Source of the DNA: a virus
DNA: 35,447 nt
Direction: 5' to 3' (one strand)
Virus record (IMG/VR): IMGVR_UViG_3300032220_000391
Span: 1 to 35,447 of that record
The position numbers and the translations under genes are program-made. Under the pieces are notes generated by a model, which was not told the DNA's origin, did no database searches, and worked only from the letters and a program-made list of their open reading frames with translations. How positions within the stretch are numbered: the stretch's first letter is position 1; each line of letters opens with the position of its first letter. This document shows positions 23,801 to 31,234 of this stretch, piece after piece.

Positions 23801-24115
23801 TGTTAGCCCTGTCAGAATACCTGCATCGCTCAAGATGCCTACCGAGTTCTGTATTAGCTTGCCTGTCGTTAAATCAAACCTTGCTAGGGCGTTATCCGTA
23901 GCACTTGCAGGTCCGACTACATCACCTGATGCGCCTGACGTTGATGCGAGCAGAGTGACTACGCCTGAGTTATTCTTGTAGTAGAGCTTGCCGTCGGTGT
24001 AGTTAATAGCTAACTCAGCTCCTGTTGCAGTGCTCGTCATATTAGCAGCTAACGGCACATTGGTAGCCGTTCCGCTTGCGTAAATAAGTATAGGTGTGTA
24101 TCCGCTTTGTGCCAT
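20858..24115 (-). CDS. Giant tail fibre: YadA-like head repeats plus S74 chaperone domain
   Basis: A 1085-residue protein. The N-terminus (1-~150) is a fibre attachment region (LYYKNNSGVVTLLASTSG; GPASATDNALARFD). About 40 repeats of ~20-24 residues with the core NTAVGYQAL/NTAIGxxAL-xxNTTG (~160-900) resemble the left-handed beta-roll of YadA-type trimeric adhesins. The C-terminus is an S74 intramolecular chaperone: NSDARLKNVTG with Ser985 and Lys990, then VGLIAQSVEKVLPEAV and a coiled coil (VIPLLVASIQELKAEVDSLK). S74 domains trimerise the fibre and then cut themselves off before the Ser. It is the most likely receptor-binding protein. AAGGA precedes the ATG. Confidence 0.88.
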   Translation of the reverse strand: MAQSGYTPILIYASGTATNVPLAANMTSTATGAELAINYTDGKLYYKNNSGVVTLLASTSGASGDVVGPASATDNALARFDLTTGKLIQNSVGILSDAGILTGLTGLTSSGSITFSSLTSGRVPYATTAGLLTDSANLLYSGTDLTVYGLTVGRGGGAVASNTALGLSALAATATGTENTGVGASALSALTSGSHNTAVGRVSLQQNTTGTGNSAIGRQALNTNTSGGYNVAVGYTALLSNTTGSYSIGVGTEAGYFNTTGEIVGVGYQALKANTTGNYNTAVGSVALTSNTTGGSNVAIGRSALQSNTTASNNTAVGYQAGYSNTTGSELTAIGDRAVLSNTTGVGNAGVGNLALYANTTGSYNVAVGGLSLRFATTANYNTSVGYQALGSTTTASLNTAIGYQAGYNNTTGGQLVAIGYQALLANTTGADNVAIGGYETLISNTTGGQNLAIGRSALKSNTTASNNTAVGYQAGQANTTGQVTAFGQTALTANTTGTGNTAVGQNSLPFNTTGSNNSAFGFQALGLNTTASDNTAVGYQAGYNNTTGTRLTAIGRFAGYSNTTGNYNTAVGAYSLNANSTTSNNTAIGHLSLYYNVGNGNTALGSEAMVENLGGASNTAVGYQALNKNTSASSNTAVGYQAAYTNTTGYNETALGYQALYSNSTGVQNTALGQGALFANTTNNNTAVGAQAALANTTGSGVAAFGFQSLYSNTTGASNTAIGVSALQANTTASNNTAVGYQAGYSTTTATSNLYAGYQAGYSNVTNNANTYLGYYAGLWQTNGSNTAIGTSALAGVSGNASGAFNTAIGVQALTGNTTASNNTAVGYQAGYSNTTGTQQTSFGYLAGYASTGNYCTFIGGQAGQATTGNNNTFLGQGSGAAITTGSKNTIIGIYGGNQGGLDIRTASNNIVLSDGDGNPRIYVKSSGTTTVNSISGDSEIDFAETGIVKVSMFWYSSNDRFYIQNRSAGVYLTNGGTSWTANSDARLKNVTGTFTNALNDVAQLEAVKFTWKSDESNKPCVGLIAQSVEKVLPEAVTKGTMPKSDDATEYLGVSYTDVIPLLVASIQELKAEVDSLKQQLASR
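21480..23660. repeat. Degenerate tandem repeats inside the fibre gene
   Basis: About 40 imperfect units of roughly 60-72 bases encode the YadA-like repeats. A higher-order copy carrying NTAVGYQAG recurs several times (near 21610, 21830-21900, 22190, 22490, 22690, 22890 and 23160). At the same amino-acid position some copies read ACCAGCTTG and others ACCTGCTTG (plus strand), so the array mixes two synonymous versions. Confidence 0.8.
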
Positions 24116-24150
24116 GATTAATTCCTTTTGTCCATTATATCAACAATCTG

Positions 24151-26571
24151 TTAAAATCCACCACCAAAAATACCTGTTGTTGCTGTTACAGTCGTAAAAT
24201 TACCTGTAGTTGGTGTCGTTGCCCCAACCGTTCCATTAATGTTAATAGAAGCCGTTCCTGTGAGGTTTGTTACCGTTCCTGAAGAAGGCGTACCCAATGC
24301 CCCACCATTAACCACAATCGCTCCTGCACTACCTACATTAACCCCCAAAGCAGTTGCTACACTTGTCCCTAATCCGCTTACTCCTGTTGAAATAGGTAAC
24401 CCTGTTGCACTCGTTAATGTACCACTTGATGGCGTTCCTAATGCTCCTCCATTAACTACAAATGCCCCTGCTGTCCCTGTATTTATAGCTAGAGCAGTAG
24501 CAACACCTGTACCTAAACCTGTTATTGAACCTACCGCAGGAGTAACCGTAGTATTCCCTGCTAAAGTTAACTGACCTTGTGCATTAACTGTAAAAGTACC
24601 CACCTGTGTTGCAGAACCATAAGAACTAGCAGTTACCGCAGTATTTGTAATACTAAACTGTGTTCCTGTAAGCGTTAATCCTGTACCTGCGGTGTAAGAA
24701 CCTACACCAGCAAATTGAACCCAAGTGATGGGAGTCGTACCCAAAGTACCGCCAGCATTAGAGGTACAAACCCAACCAGTGTCAGCGTATAAAGTTCCTT
24801 GCTCAATGAAGGTGAACGCGCCGGGGACTTCCGCCCACGAGTCCATATCCGTTGCACGAGTCCATGCGCCCGCCGCGACCAAATAAATACCATTGTTTTG
24901 GCTCAATGTCTGGTCTTTAACCAAACACCTGTCTCCAGCAATCAACGCCACTCCGTCAATTGTCTGCGTTCCAGACAACGTAATGTTTGCCGTTGTTGCC
25001 GCCACGCAAGATGCTTTTGGGTCTAATCCTTGCGCTACTGAATCAACATACTGCTTGGTAGCCAATTGCAATGCAGACACGGGGTCTTGAGTGACAGTCA
25101 CCGTAGTCAATCCACCCAAGGTAAGACTTGATGCGCCCAAGGCAATTGCCGTCGTACCAATAGTCAAAGAACTATTTGTTAACGACGCATTTGCTATATT
25201 GGTAAGTGTATTACTTGAACCACTAATTGTCTTATTAGTTAATGTCTGAGAACCTGTTAATGTAGCAACTGTTGAATCAATTGCAACCGTAATAGCGCTA
25301 GAGCCATTATAGGATGTGCCTGTCAACCCTGTTCCAATGGTCAATGTATTTAAGTTTGAGCCTAAAGATACCCCTGAAATAGTGCTATTAGTTAATGCAC
25401 TATTAGGAATATTAGTAAATGTGTTACTAGAACCGCTCATTGTTTTATTTGTGAGCGTTTGTGAGCCTGTTAATGTAGCTACAACGCTTGTATCAATTGC
25501 AGTAGTAACATTAGTAGAACCGTTAAATGATGTCCCTGTTAAACCTGTTCCAAGGGTTAAAGTCCCTGTTGTCGAGGCTGTAATGGTGGTTGAACCACCT
25601 AAACTAACAACATTGCCATTAATCGTAATGCTTGAATTGGCAAGTTGAGCATTCGTAATTGTTCCTGATAAATTAGTAGTAGGAATAGTCGCAGATGCTG
25701 TAAATGGAGATGTTCCGTTTCCATAGACATAACCTGATAGGCTAACCGCTCCTGTTCCTCCTGACGGTACGCCTAATGTGCCTGCTAAAGTTATTGCGCC
25801 TGTTGTAGATGAACTAGGCGTTAATCCTGATAGTGTAGTTTCAAAAGATGTAACCCCACCTGATAGCGAGAATTGTTGCCATCCTGTAGAAATAAACCCT
25901 TCAAAAGCACCCAAACTAGTGTTATATCGCACTGCACCAAAAGAACCTAACCGTTGTCCTGTTGTTCCATTTGGAATCGTTATAGAACCTGTTCCGTAAA
26001 TAATCGCATTGTCTGCAATCGATATGGTTGGAGTCGATGTGCCATCCCCACCGACAACAGTAATTTGACTCGCTGTACCGACAATGGTTGCTGTGCCCAT
26101 TGTTGAACCACCTGCGGTTACCAAGAACCCTGTTCCTGATATACCTGCCAATACCGAAGGTAGTCCTGATAATGCAAGGGTTGGGTTACCTGCCAAGCCA
26201 TTCGCATTGGTTACGGCTATTCCTGAGCCTGATACAGCAATACTTCGATTGACAATTGTATTACTTGAAGTCTTGATAATAATGCCACTTGAGGCGTTTT
26301 CTAGGCTTGCAGAGACTGCATTCAATGCTACGGATAATTGCCCTTGCGCTCCGCCATCAGTAACGCCAATACCTAATCCGCCTGCAATTCGACGGCTATT
26401 TGCTAAAGTAGACTCTTGATTAATTGTTAAGAAAGTCTGTTGCTGTGTTGGACTGTTAGCAATAGCAGAGGTTGTTGTCTGAACAGTTATCCCATTTTGC
26501 TGAATAGGGACTTGCTCAGAGCCTGTAATTGGACCTGCTTGAGGTAATTCGTTTATGGTTTTATTAGTCAT
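24151..26571 (-). CDS. Modular tail fibre protein ending in GGGF
   Basis: An 806-residue Ser/Thr/Gly-rich fibre. The N-terminus (MTNKTINELPQAGPITGSEQ, VPIQQNGITVQTTTSAIANS) is a tail-attachment module. Paired shaft repeats follow (LTIGTGLTGTS-NGS, then ATLTGSQTLTNKT-SGSSN), then a domain at ~495-625 (QDPVSALQLATKQYVDSVAQ, later TWVQFAGVG) known from many phage fibres. Two copies of VVNGGALGTPSSGT come next, and the end is ATTGIFGGGF. DNA encoding 495-625 (about 24690-25090) is visibly more GC-rich than its flanks, a sign of transfer. Its start is coupled to the upstream gene by TAATG. Confidence 0.8.
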   Translation of the reverse strand: MTNKTINELPQAGPITGSEQVPIQQNGITVQTTTSAIANSPTQQQTFLTINQESTLANSRRIAGGLGIGVTDGGAQGQLSVALNAVSASLENASSGIIIKTSSNTIVNRSIAVSGSGIAVTNANGLAGNPTLALSGLPSVLAGISGTGFLVTAGGSTMGTATIVGTASQITVVGGDGTSTPTISIADNAIIYGTGSITIPNGTTGQRLGSFGAVRYNTSLGAFEGFISTGWQQFSLSGGVTSFETTLSGLTPSSSTTGAITLAGTLGVPSGGTGAVSLSGYVYGNGTSPFTASATIPTTNLSGTITNAQLANSSITINGNVVSLGGSTTITASTTGTLTLGTGLTGTSFNGSTNVTTAIDTSVVATLTGSQTLTNKTMSGSSNTFTNIPNSALTNSTISGVSLGSNLNTLTIGTGLTGTSYNGSSAITVAIDSTVATLTGSQTLTNKTISGSSNTLTNIANASLTNSSLTIGTTAIALGASSLTLGGLTTVTVTQDPVSALQLATKQYVDSVAQGLDPKASCVAATTANITLSGTQTIDGVALIAGDRCLVKDQTLSQNNGIYLVAAGAWTRATDMDSWAEVPGAFTFIEQGTLYADTGWVCTSNAGGTLGTTPITWVQFAGVGSYTAGTGLTLTGTQFSITNTAVTASSYGSATQVGTFTVNAQGQLTLAGNTTVTPAVGSITGLGTGVATALAINTGTAGAFVVNGGALGTPSSGTLTSATGLPISTGVSGLGTSVATALGVNVGSAGAIVVNGGALGTPSSGTVTNLTGTASININGTVGATTPTTGNFTTVTATTGIFGGGF

Positions 26572-26921
26572 TAGTAATAAACATAAGTTGTGCCACTGAT
26601 AGTAACTGTAACGCCTGTAATAGAGGCGTTTACCTGTAAAGTTGACAAGGAGTCTAATACTTGATTACCAACCCATTGCAAATGCGTTTTTGATGCTAAT
26701 GTATTTTGATAATAAAAAGCATTACTTGCTCCTGCTGTACCCCCTTGTGGGACAAAATATATGTCAAAAGTGGCTGATGAACCTGTTGTGTTAACTATAT
26801 CAATATTTTGAATAATTGTTCGTGCTTTTGAAGGCGTAGTATAAACAGTAGTCACCGAAGCAGGAATAGCCACTTGCACAATTGGCAATAAAGTAGGTGT
26901 TTGAGGTGCGTTATATGCCAT
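26571..26921 (-). CDS. Small beta-rich neck/tail protein
   Basis: A 116-residue protein. TTVYTTPSKARTIIQNIDIV, SATFDIYFVPQGGTAGASNA and LQWVGNQVLDSLSTLQVNAS suggest a compact beta-sandwich, as in the small proteins that pair with fibre genes (pattern SNAFYYQNTLASKT-LQWxGxQVL, then VTISGTTYVYY). No enzymatic motif. TAATG overlaps on both sides put it in a tightly coupled trio with the zinc-binding protein and the fibre. Confidence 0.65.
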   Translation of the reverse strand: MAYNAPQTPTLLPIVQVAIPASVTTVYTTPSKARTIIQNIDIVNTTGSSATFDIYFVPQGGTAGASNAFYYQNTLASKTHLQWVGNQVLDSLSTLQVNASITGVTVTISGTTYVYY

Positions 26922-27271
26922 TATGTTGGATTATTGTTAATGGGTAAATAAGTAATACCTTCTAAGTTTCCATTTTCTGTATAAGTTGTTTGTATTGACA
27001 ATAAATCTTGTCCTGCAGGGCTAGTAACAATCTGATTATTTCCTGTCCCAATATAAACATCAGGTCTTGGAAAGCGTACAGAAATCTTTTCTGTTGGTCT
27101 TGCAGGTAATCGATATGGGTCACGCTCATCACTACAGCCTTGATTACATACTCGCAATCCACGGATATTCCCATCATCAGAAATATCTGAGTAAGCACGT
27201 TTCATCTTACAACGGTCACATATTGCAATGTTTAAAACTGTATTGCCACGAGTATCTAACCACATTGGCAT
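26921..27271 (-). CDS. Small zinc-binding-like virion protein
   Basis: A 116-residue protein with a CDRCKMK pair (Cys18/Cys21 region) and a second RVCNQGC pair, forming a likely zinc knuckle, followed by the sequence DERDPYRLPARPTEKISVRF that is typical of a small protein found after adaptor genes in many short-tailed phages. Probably a neck or tail-assembly component. GAGG within the end of the upstream gene serves as its Shine-Dalgarno. Confidence 0.7.
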   Translation of the reverse strand: MPMWLDTRGNTVLNIAICDRCKMKRAYSDISDDGNIRGLRVCNQGCSDERDPYRLPARPTEKISVRFPRPDVYIGTGNNQIVTSPAGQDLLSIQTTYTENGNLEGITYLPINNNPT

Positions 27272-27274
27272 GGT

Positions 27275-28333
27275 TTACCTCGTGTATGGAGAAATATTCG
27301 GAGCAAAATAAATCGGTGACTTATCTCTTTCTTCTTCTTCTGCAATTTTTAAGTATTTTTCTGCCTGTTGTTCACAGTACGCAATACGAGTTGGGTCAAC
27401 CTGTGGAAGTTCCATTGCCATTTGATGTGCCAACATGTTCTGCACGGCTAAATACCACCTCTGCGGTATCTCTAATGAGCCTGATAACGCTCCTACGTCT
27501 TGAATATACCGTGCACACCACGCTACAATTTGTGGTGAATAAAGATTGGGTGTGGGCCAAAGAGTCATGGTTGGTTGTGGAATCGTCCTATTCAACCAAT
27601 ACTGTAGTGGATAGTTGTTTAGGAAGTTCTTATTCGGCAAATTCGTGTAATCATCACGATTCATACGAGCCAACGGTATTTCTGTTGGATTTGAACCAAA
27701 GATTATCTGATAAACACCCATATTTGACCCTGACGCTTGCTTAACTCTCCAATAAGGGGCAGATGTGGATGGGTCAAGGTCGTTATAAATCCATGTTCCT
27801 GCCACCCAACTTGTTGTTGTTGGCGTAAAAACAGTTGTCCATGTACTACCATCTAAGGATGACTGTATAGAATAGTTTACAGTCCCTGTAATAGCAGGCA
27901 ATATACCTACTGTAGTCATGTAAATGGGGTTTTGAACACCGTTATAAATAGCAATATATCCTGTATTAGTCGTTAACTGACATACATTTGTATATGCCCC
28001 ATCAAAGGCGTTTGCAACAGTTCCTGAGGATGATGTTGGACCTTGCGTATTAATTGTTACAGTCCGATAATTGGCGTTTAGAACGTCATTTGTACCTACA
28101 GGCAACGTGTATTGATATTGGTCAGGATATAACCCAATAACATTCTTTTGGATAGCCCAATAGTTAATGCCAATATTCGTTAAATTGGACAACACATAAT
28201 AAAGGCTTTGTTTAGAAGCCATTACCTGTTCAGATGTTAACTCCTCAGCAAGCTTTCCTGCACGACGAGCTCCACTATCAATTAGATTCTGAACAGTTAT
28301 TACTGTTGTGCTGACTGTGCCACTTGTGCTCAT
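27275..28333 (-). CDS. Head-tail adaptor with inserted galactose-binding-like domain
   Basis: A 352-residue protein. The helical N-terminus (VQNLIDSGARRAGKLAEELT, ASKQSLYYVLSNLTNIGINY) and C-terminus (WYLAVQNMLAHQMAMELPQV, ARYIQDVGALSGSLEIPQRW) match the adaptor plan of short-tailed phages. In between, residues ~95-215 (ANAFDGAYTNVCQLTTNTGY, SLDGSTWTTVF, YWRVKQASGSNMGVYQIIFG) have the layout of an F5/8 type C (discoidin/galactose-binding) domain. The adaptor fold appears split by this insertion. Glycan binding near the neck is possible. The stop is followed three bases later by the next start. Confidence 0.7.
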   Translation of the reverse strand: MSTSGTVSTTVITVQNLIDSGARRAGKLAEELTSEQVMASKQSLYYVLSNLTNIGINYWAIQKNVIGLYPDQYQYTLPVGTNDVLNANYRTVTINTQGPTSSSGTVANAFDGAYTNVCQLTTNTGYIAIYNGVQNPIYMTTVGILPAITGTVNYSIQSSLDGSTWTTVFTPTTTSWVAGTWIYNDLDPSTSAPYWRVKQASGSNMGVYQIIFGSNPTEIPLARMNRDDYTNLPNKNFLNNYPLQYWLNRTIPQPTMTLWPTPNLYSPQIVAWCARYIQDVGALSGSLEIPQRWYLAVQNMLAHQMAMELPQVDPTRIAYCEQQAEKYLKIAEEEERDKSPIYFAPNISPYTR

Positions 28334-28342
28334 TCTTATCCC

Positions 28343-28870
28343 TTACCAATTCGGACACTTCCATCTTTTTAATGATGCCTTTGCTCTCGGAGCATCGCCC
28401 TTTGCATTTTTTACAACACCTGACATTCTTGCACAAAAAGAATCTTTTCTTGCTCCACCTTGTGGCTGTGGGGCTTTTAAATTACTACCTGTCTCACGGT
28501 TATACTTAGCACGACCTTTAGCAGTTAACCCTGCCCCTTCCTTTGTCGAAAGTTTTTCACCACGCCCAACAGCCAAAGAGACATTGCCACCATCTTTTTT
28601 GCGAGCTGTTTTAGCGGATTCAATAAAGTCTTGCTTAGTTGGAGCGTCTTTACTCCCAACCTTACGCATGCGCTCTCCACTACCTGCTTCAATTCTTTTA
28701 CGCTTTGCATTGATATTGGCATATAGCCCTCCACTTTTAAAACTCTTTTTTTCATCTGCTTTTGCAAAATCTTTTCCTACCGACTGCGGTATGCCTACCT
28801 TTTTTGCAAACTTAGGGCTGTGTGCCACAGCTTCCATCAAGTTATGCTGAGCCCTCGATTTGCTTGGCAT
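28343..28870 (-). CDS. Basic protein, DUF6321-type C-terminus
   Basis: A 175-residue, very basic protein made of two parts. The N-terminus MPSKSRAQHNLMEAVAHSPK, then FAKKVGIPQSVGKDFAKADE is a common phage module (SKSxAQHxxMxAVAHxPxFAKKVGVPQSVGKDF). The C-terminus LTAKGRAKYNRETGSNLKAP, then QPQGGARKDSFCARMSGVVK, ending RAKASLKRWKC, matches DUF6321 as I recall it. Between them are two GG motifs (FKSGGLYAN; ARKKDGGNVS). The charge suggests nucleic-acid contact in the virion. No strong Shine-Dalgarno; the stop-start gap of one base suggests coupling to the gene upstream. Confidence 0.7.
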   Translation of the reverse strand: MPSKSRAQHNLMEAVAHSPKFAKKVGIPQSVGKDFAKADEKKSFKSGGLYANINAKRKRIEAGSGERMRKVGSKDAPTKQDFIESAKTARKKDGGNVSLAVGRGEKLSTKEGAGLTAKGRAKYNRETGSNLKAPQPQGGARKDSFCARMSGVVKNAKGDAPRAKASLKRWKCPNW

Positions 28871-28871
28871 A

Positions 28872-29279
28872 TTACGATGCGTAAGATTTAATCATTTCAA
28901 GAATAACAAAGTATGTATCACCTGAAGACGCATCTGAGGTTGAAAAAACAATATTGCCATTTTTTCCTGTGCCTGAATTATTTGTTATTCCACCAAAATA
29001 AGAAAAATCATTTGTATAGTTACTGTTTACATTTGATAAGAAAAACGGCACATCTGTTGTAGCATCCCAATACATACGGACTTCCATGCCATAACACACC
29101 GCAGTAATCTTTGACACCGCTACGCCTGAACATGCTTTTCCTGCATTATTAGATGCTAGACTTGATACGGTTACTTTTGTAACGGCAGACTCACCTGTGC
29201 CATCACTAATGTTTGTAAATTTCATGATTGCTAAACGCTCACCATCTAACAATGTTTGACTTGTGACTGCATCAGCCAT
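28872..29279 (-). CDS. Small beta-rich head protein
   Basis: A 135-residue protein (TSQTLLDGERLAIMKFTNIS, EVRMYWDATTDVPFFLSN, YFVILEMIKSYAS) with the look of a compact beta domain. No family recognised with confidence; similar small proteins follow the capsid gene in related phages. It has a strong AGAGGAG and follows a hairpin terminator, so it may be transcribed by readthrough or from an unseen promoter. Confidence 0.65.
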   Translation of the reverse strand: MADAVTSQTLLDGERLAIMKFTNISDGTGESAVTKVTVSSLASNNAGKACSGVAVSKITAVCYGMEVRMYWDATTDVPFFLSNVNSNYTNDFSYFGGITNNSGTGKNGNIVFSTSDASSGDTYFVILEMIKSYAS

Positions 29280-29304
29280 ATAAACTCCTCTAAAATTAAA
29301 AAGT

Positions 29305-29322
29305 GGGTAGGTTTCCCTACCC
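29305..29322 (-). terminator. Hairpin terminator within the late operon
   Basis: GGGTAGG-TTTC-CCTACCC is a perfect 7-bp stem. On the minus strand it is followed by ACTTTTTAATTTT. It lies nine bases after the stop of the 257-residue gene and could reduce expression of the genes downstream relative to the capsid region. Confidence 0.7.
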
Positions 29323-29330
29323 GACCTTTA

Positions 29331-30104
29331 TTAGCACTTAGACATTTTCTTCATGGCAGTGAAACCACCACCGTCTTTACAAGACATTGCAACGTGTCCA
29401 CCATCTTTAAATCCTGCAGGAGCTTGTTTAATGCTACCTGTTTTACCACCCTTTTTAGTTGGATGGCTACCATCTTTGATGTTATTTACATAACGACTTG
29501 CAACGCTTTTAGGCACAGTGCCTCCCATTTTGTATCCAACACCTTCAACGCCACCTGATTTGGTTTTAAAAGATTTGGTTTGTTTAGCTGTAACAACCTT
29601 ATCTTGTACATTGATTTTTGGCTTTAAAGCACCGCCATTTTTGTAGCCTGTGCCTTCAATACTACCTGTCGTACCTCTACTGTGTGGCTTACCTTCAGAA
29701 AGTAATCCACCTACTGTAGGACGATACATTCCGCCTGATTTTAAGCCTTTATGAGCCTTAGATGCCTTCATACTTTCATGATGTTTGAGCTCTTTCTCAA
29801 TCTTGCCCATTTGTTTCATTTCAGACTTGTGCATTTTAGGAGACTCTACTTCGCCACCCTTCTTACGAGCCATCATAGCAGGAGACATAGCAGGTGGCAT
29901 AGCCCCACGACCACGAGGACGCATAGGCATTCCTCTTGCAGGCATACCGCCCATAGGAGCTCTCATAGGGGCTCGCATAGGCATTCTTTCGTCAGCCATT
30001 GGCATACCGCCATCAGCCATCTTTGATTTACCACCTTTTTTCATCTTTAACTCGACTGAAGGCTCGGTGGTTTTCATCTTTGGTTCAGGTTTAAATTGTC
30101 CCAT
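29331..30104 (-). CDS. Basic Gly-Gly-motif repeat protein of the head module
   Basis: A 257-residue, Lys/Gly/Met-rich low-complexity protein. It has about nine short segments of the form K-x-GG-x-[VMAY] (MKKGGKSKM, MADGGMPM, RKKGGEVES, LKSGGMYRP, YKNGGALKP, YKMGGTVPK, KKGGKTGS, FKDGGHVAM, CKDGGGFTA) and a Met/Pro/Arg-rich stretch (~30-75). The whole chain is highly positive and probably disordered, so packaged-DNA binding or a role in head assembly is plausible. Related segments occur in three other late proteins. It lies directly before a terminator and after the 350-residue beta protein. AGGAG precedes the ATG. Confidence 0.65.
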   Translation of the reverse strand: MGQFKPEPKMKTTEPSVELKMKKGGKSKMADGGMPMADERMPMRAPMRAPMGGMPARGMPMRPRGRGAMPPAMSPAMMARKKGGEVESPKMHKSEMKQMGKIEKELKHHESMKASKAHKGLKSGGMYRPTVGGLLSEGKPHSRGTTGSIEGTGYKNGGALKPKINVQDKVVTAKQTKSFKTKSGGVEGVGYKMGGTVPKSVASRYVNNIKDGSHPTKKGGKTGSIKQAPAGFKDGGHVAMSCKDGGGFTAMKKMSKC

Positions 30105-30116
30105 TTCACTCTCCTA

Positions 30117-31169
30117 TTAAGCTTGGTCAGAGCCAAGTAAACCTGCACGAGTTGAATTTGGACCAACTTGAATTGCTGTTAGACCCATACTCAACAATAA
30201 ACGCTTAGAACCATCAGGCGTACCTGTAATTGCATATGTTCCACGAACATCAGGCGTTGTTGGACTTGATGTAGTTGAAGGAACTAGACTCAATGCACTA
30301 GCTGTATAAGAACCACCTGTAGTAACTTTTGTGCCTGCCAAATAGTTAGCTTGAGTAGTTGAAATGTTTCCTGTTGTGCTTGAAGCGTTTGTCCACCAAT
30401 AGGTTGTACTTAAAGCTACACCTGTTAATGAGCCAACTGAGCCTGTAAACGATACAAGAGTTCCACTTGGAGGCGAATAAGCGACTGTGAAAACCCCAGG
30501 AGTTGCTATAGTAAGAGCTGTTACAGCTTGGGTTGAGTAAGTAGTAGAACCACCACCTAAACCTGCCACTACGCCTGAAGTGTTGTCAATCGTACCTGCA
30601 CTGAACTTTGCTGTCATTACATAAGCAGGGTCAGTTACTTTAGCAGGCAATCCCATTACCTTCGTTGTATCTACAGAAACAGCTACAGTAGTACCGCCTG
30701 AGAATGCAACGCTAGTGATTTGGAAGAAAGCCTTACGACCATTAGTAGTGGTAGAAGCGACTGTACCTGAAGTAATAATCTCAGACATTGCTTGACCATA
30801 ATAGTCATATCCTGAAACTGTTATATTGGCACTTGTTGGTGAACCTGCTGCTGTTGTTACAGAGACAGCACGAGGATAATCTAATTGCAAAGCAACTGCG
30901 CCTGTAGGCAGAGTTACACGACTTGTGCCTGCTGTAGCAGATGCGCTTGCCAACTGTGTTCCACTATAAGTGGTTGCTGTAGTTGGTGTCTGAGCTGCTA
31001 ATACGGCTGCTGTTGTTACGGTTGCAGGCGTTTCATCTAATAGATAAACACGACCCATTGGACCGAACCCTAAATCCATTGGAGATGGGTTTTGAAAATT
31101 ATTGTTTACATCAGTTCCTACAAAAGATTGTGCAGAACCTAAGAATAAATCATCTGAAAATTGTGGCAT
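30117..31169 (-). CDS. Beta-rich structural protein next to capsid
   Basis: A 350-residue Thr/Ser/Val-rich protein. Short N-terminus (MPQFSDDLFLGSAQSF, LDLGF-type GPMGRVYLLD), then repeated beta segments (ITVSGYDYYGQAMSEIITSG, KAFFQITSVAFSGGTTVAVS). The end RGTYAITGTPDGSKRLLLSM, GLTAIQVGPN looks like a conserved closing domain. Its place directly after the capsid gene, beyond a strong terminator, suggests a head decoration or head-fibre role; no certain family. GGGAG lies before the start. Confidence 0.65.
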   Translation of the reverse strand: MPQFSDDLFLGSAQSFVGTDVNNNFQNPSPMDLGFGPMGRVYLLDETPATVTTAAVLAAQTPTTATTYSGTQLASASATAGTSRVTLPTGAVALQLDYPRAVSVTTAAGSPTSANITVSGYDYYGQAMSEIITSGTVASTTTNGRKAFFQITSVAFSGGTTVAVSVDTTKVMGLPAKVTDPAYVMTAKFSAGTIDNTSGVVAGLGGGSTTYSTQAVTALTIATPGVFTVAYSPPSGTLVSFTGSVGSLTGVALSTTYWWTNASSTTGNISTTQANYLAGTKVTTGGSYTASALSLVPSTTSSPTTPDVRGTYAITGTPDGSKRLLLSMGLTAIQVGPNSTRAGLLGSDQA

Positions 31170-31203
31170 TGTCTTCTCCCTGAAAATTAGACAAATTAAA
31201 AAT

Positions 31204-31227
31204 GGGGGCTAGGAATCCCTAACCCCC
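31204..31227 (-). terminator. Strong terminator after the major capsid gene
   Basis: GGGGGCTAGG-AATC-CCTAACCCCC forms a 10-bp stem with one G-T pair. On the minus strand it is followed by ATTTTTAATTTG. It lies seven bases after the capsid stop, a typical place for limiting expression after the most abundant protein. Confidence 0.85.
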
Positions 31228-31234
31228 TTTTGCT

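Noticed and set aside
23442-26419. Several 70-110-codon plus-strand frames opposite the fibre genes (Val/Pro/Ala-rich).
   Set aside because: They are antisense to repetitive Thr/Gly codons; composition is forced by the real gene and no start signals exist.
20858-26571. Repeat-rich fibre genes as a target of a diversity-generating retroelement.
   Set aside because: No reverse transcriptase gene and no adenine-biased template/variable repeat pair were seen in the window.
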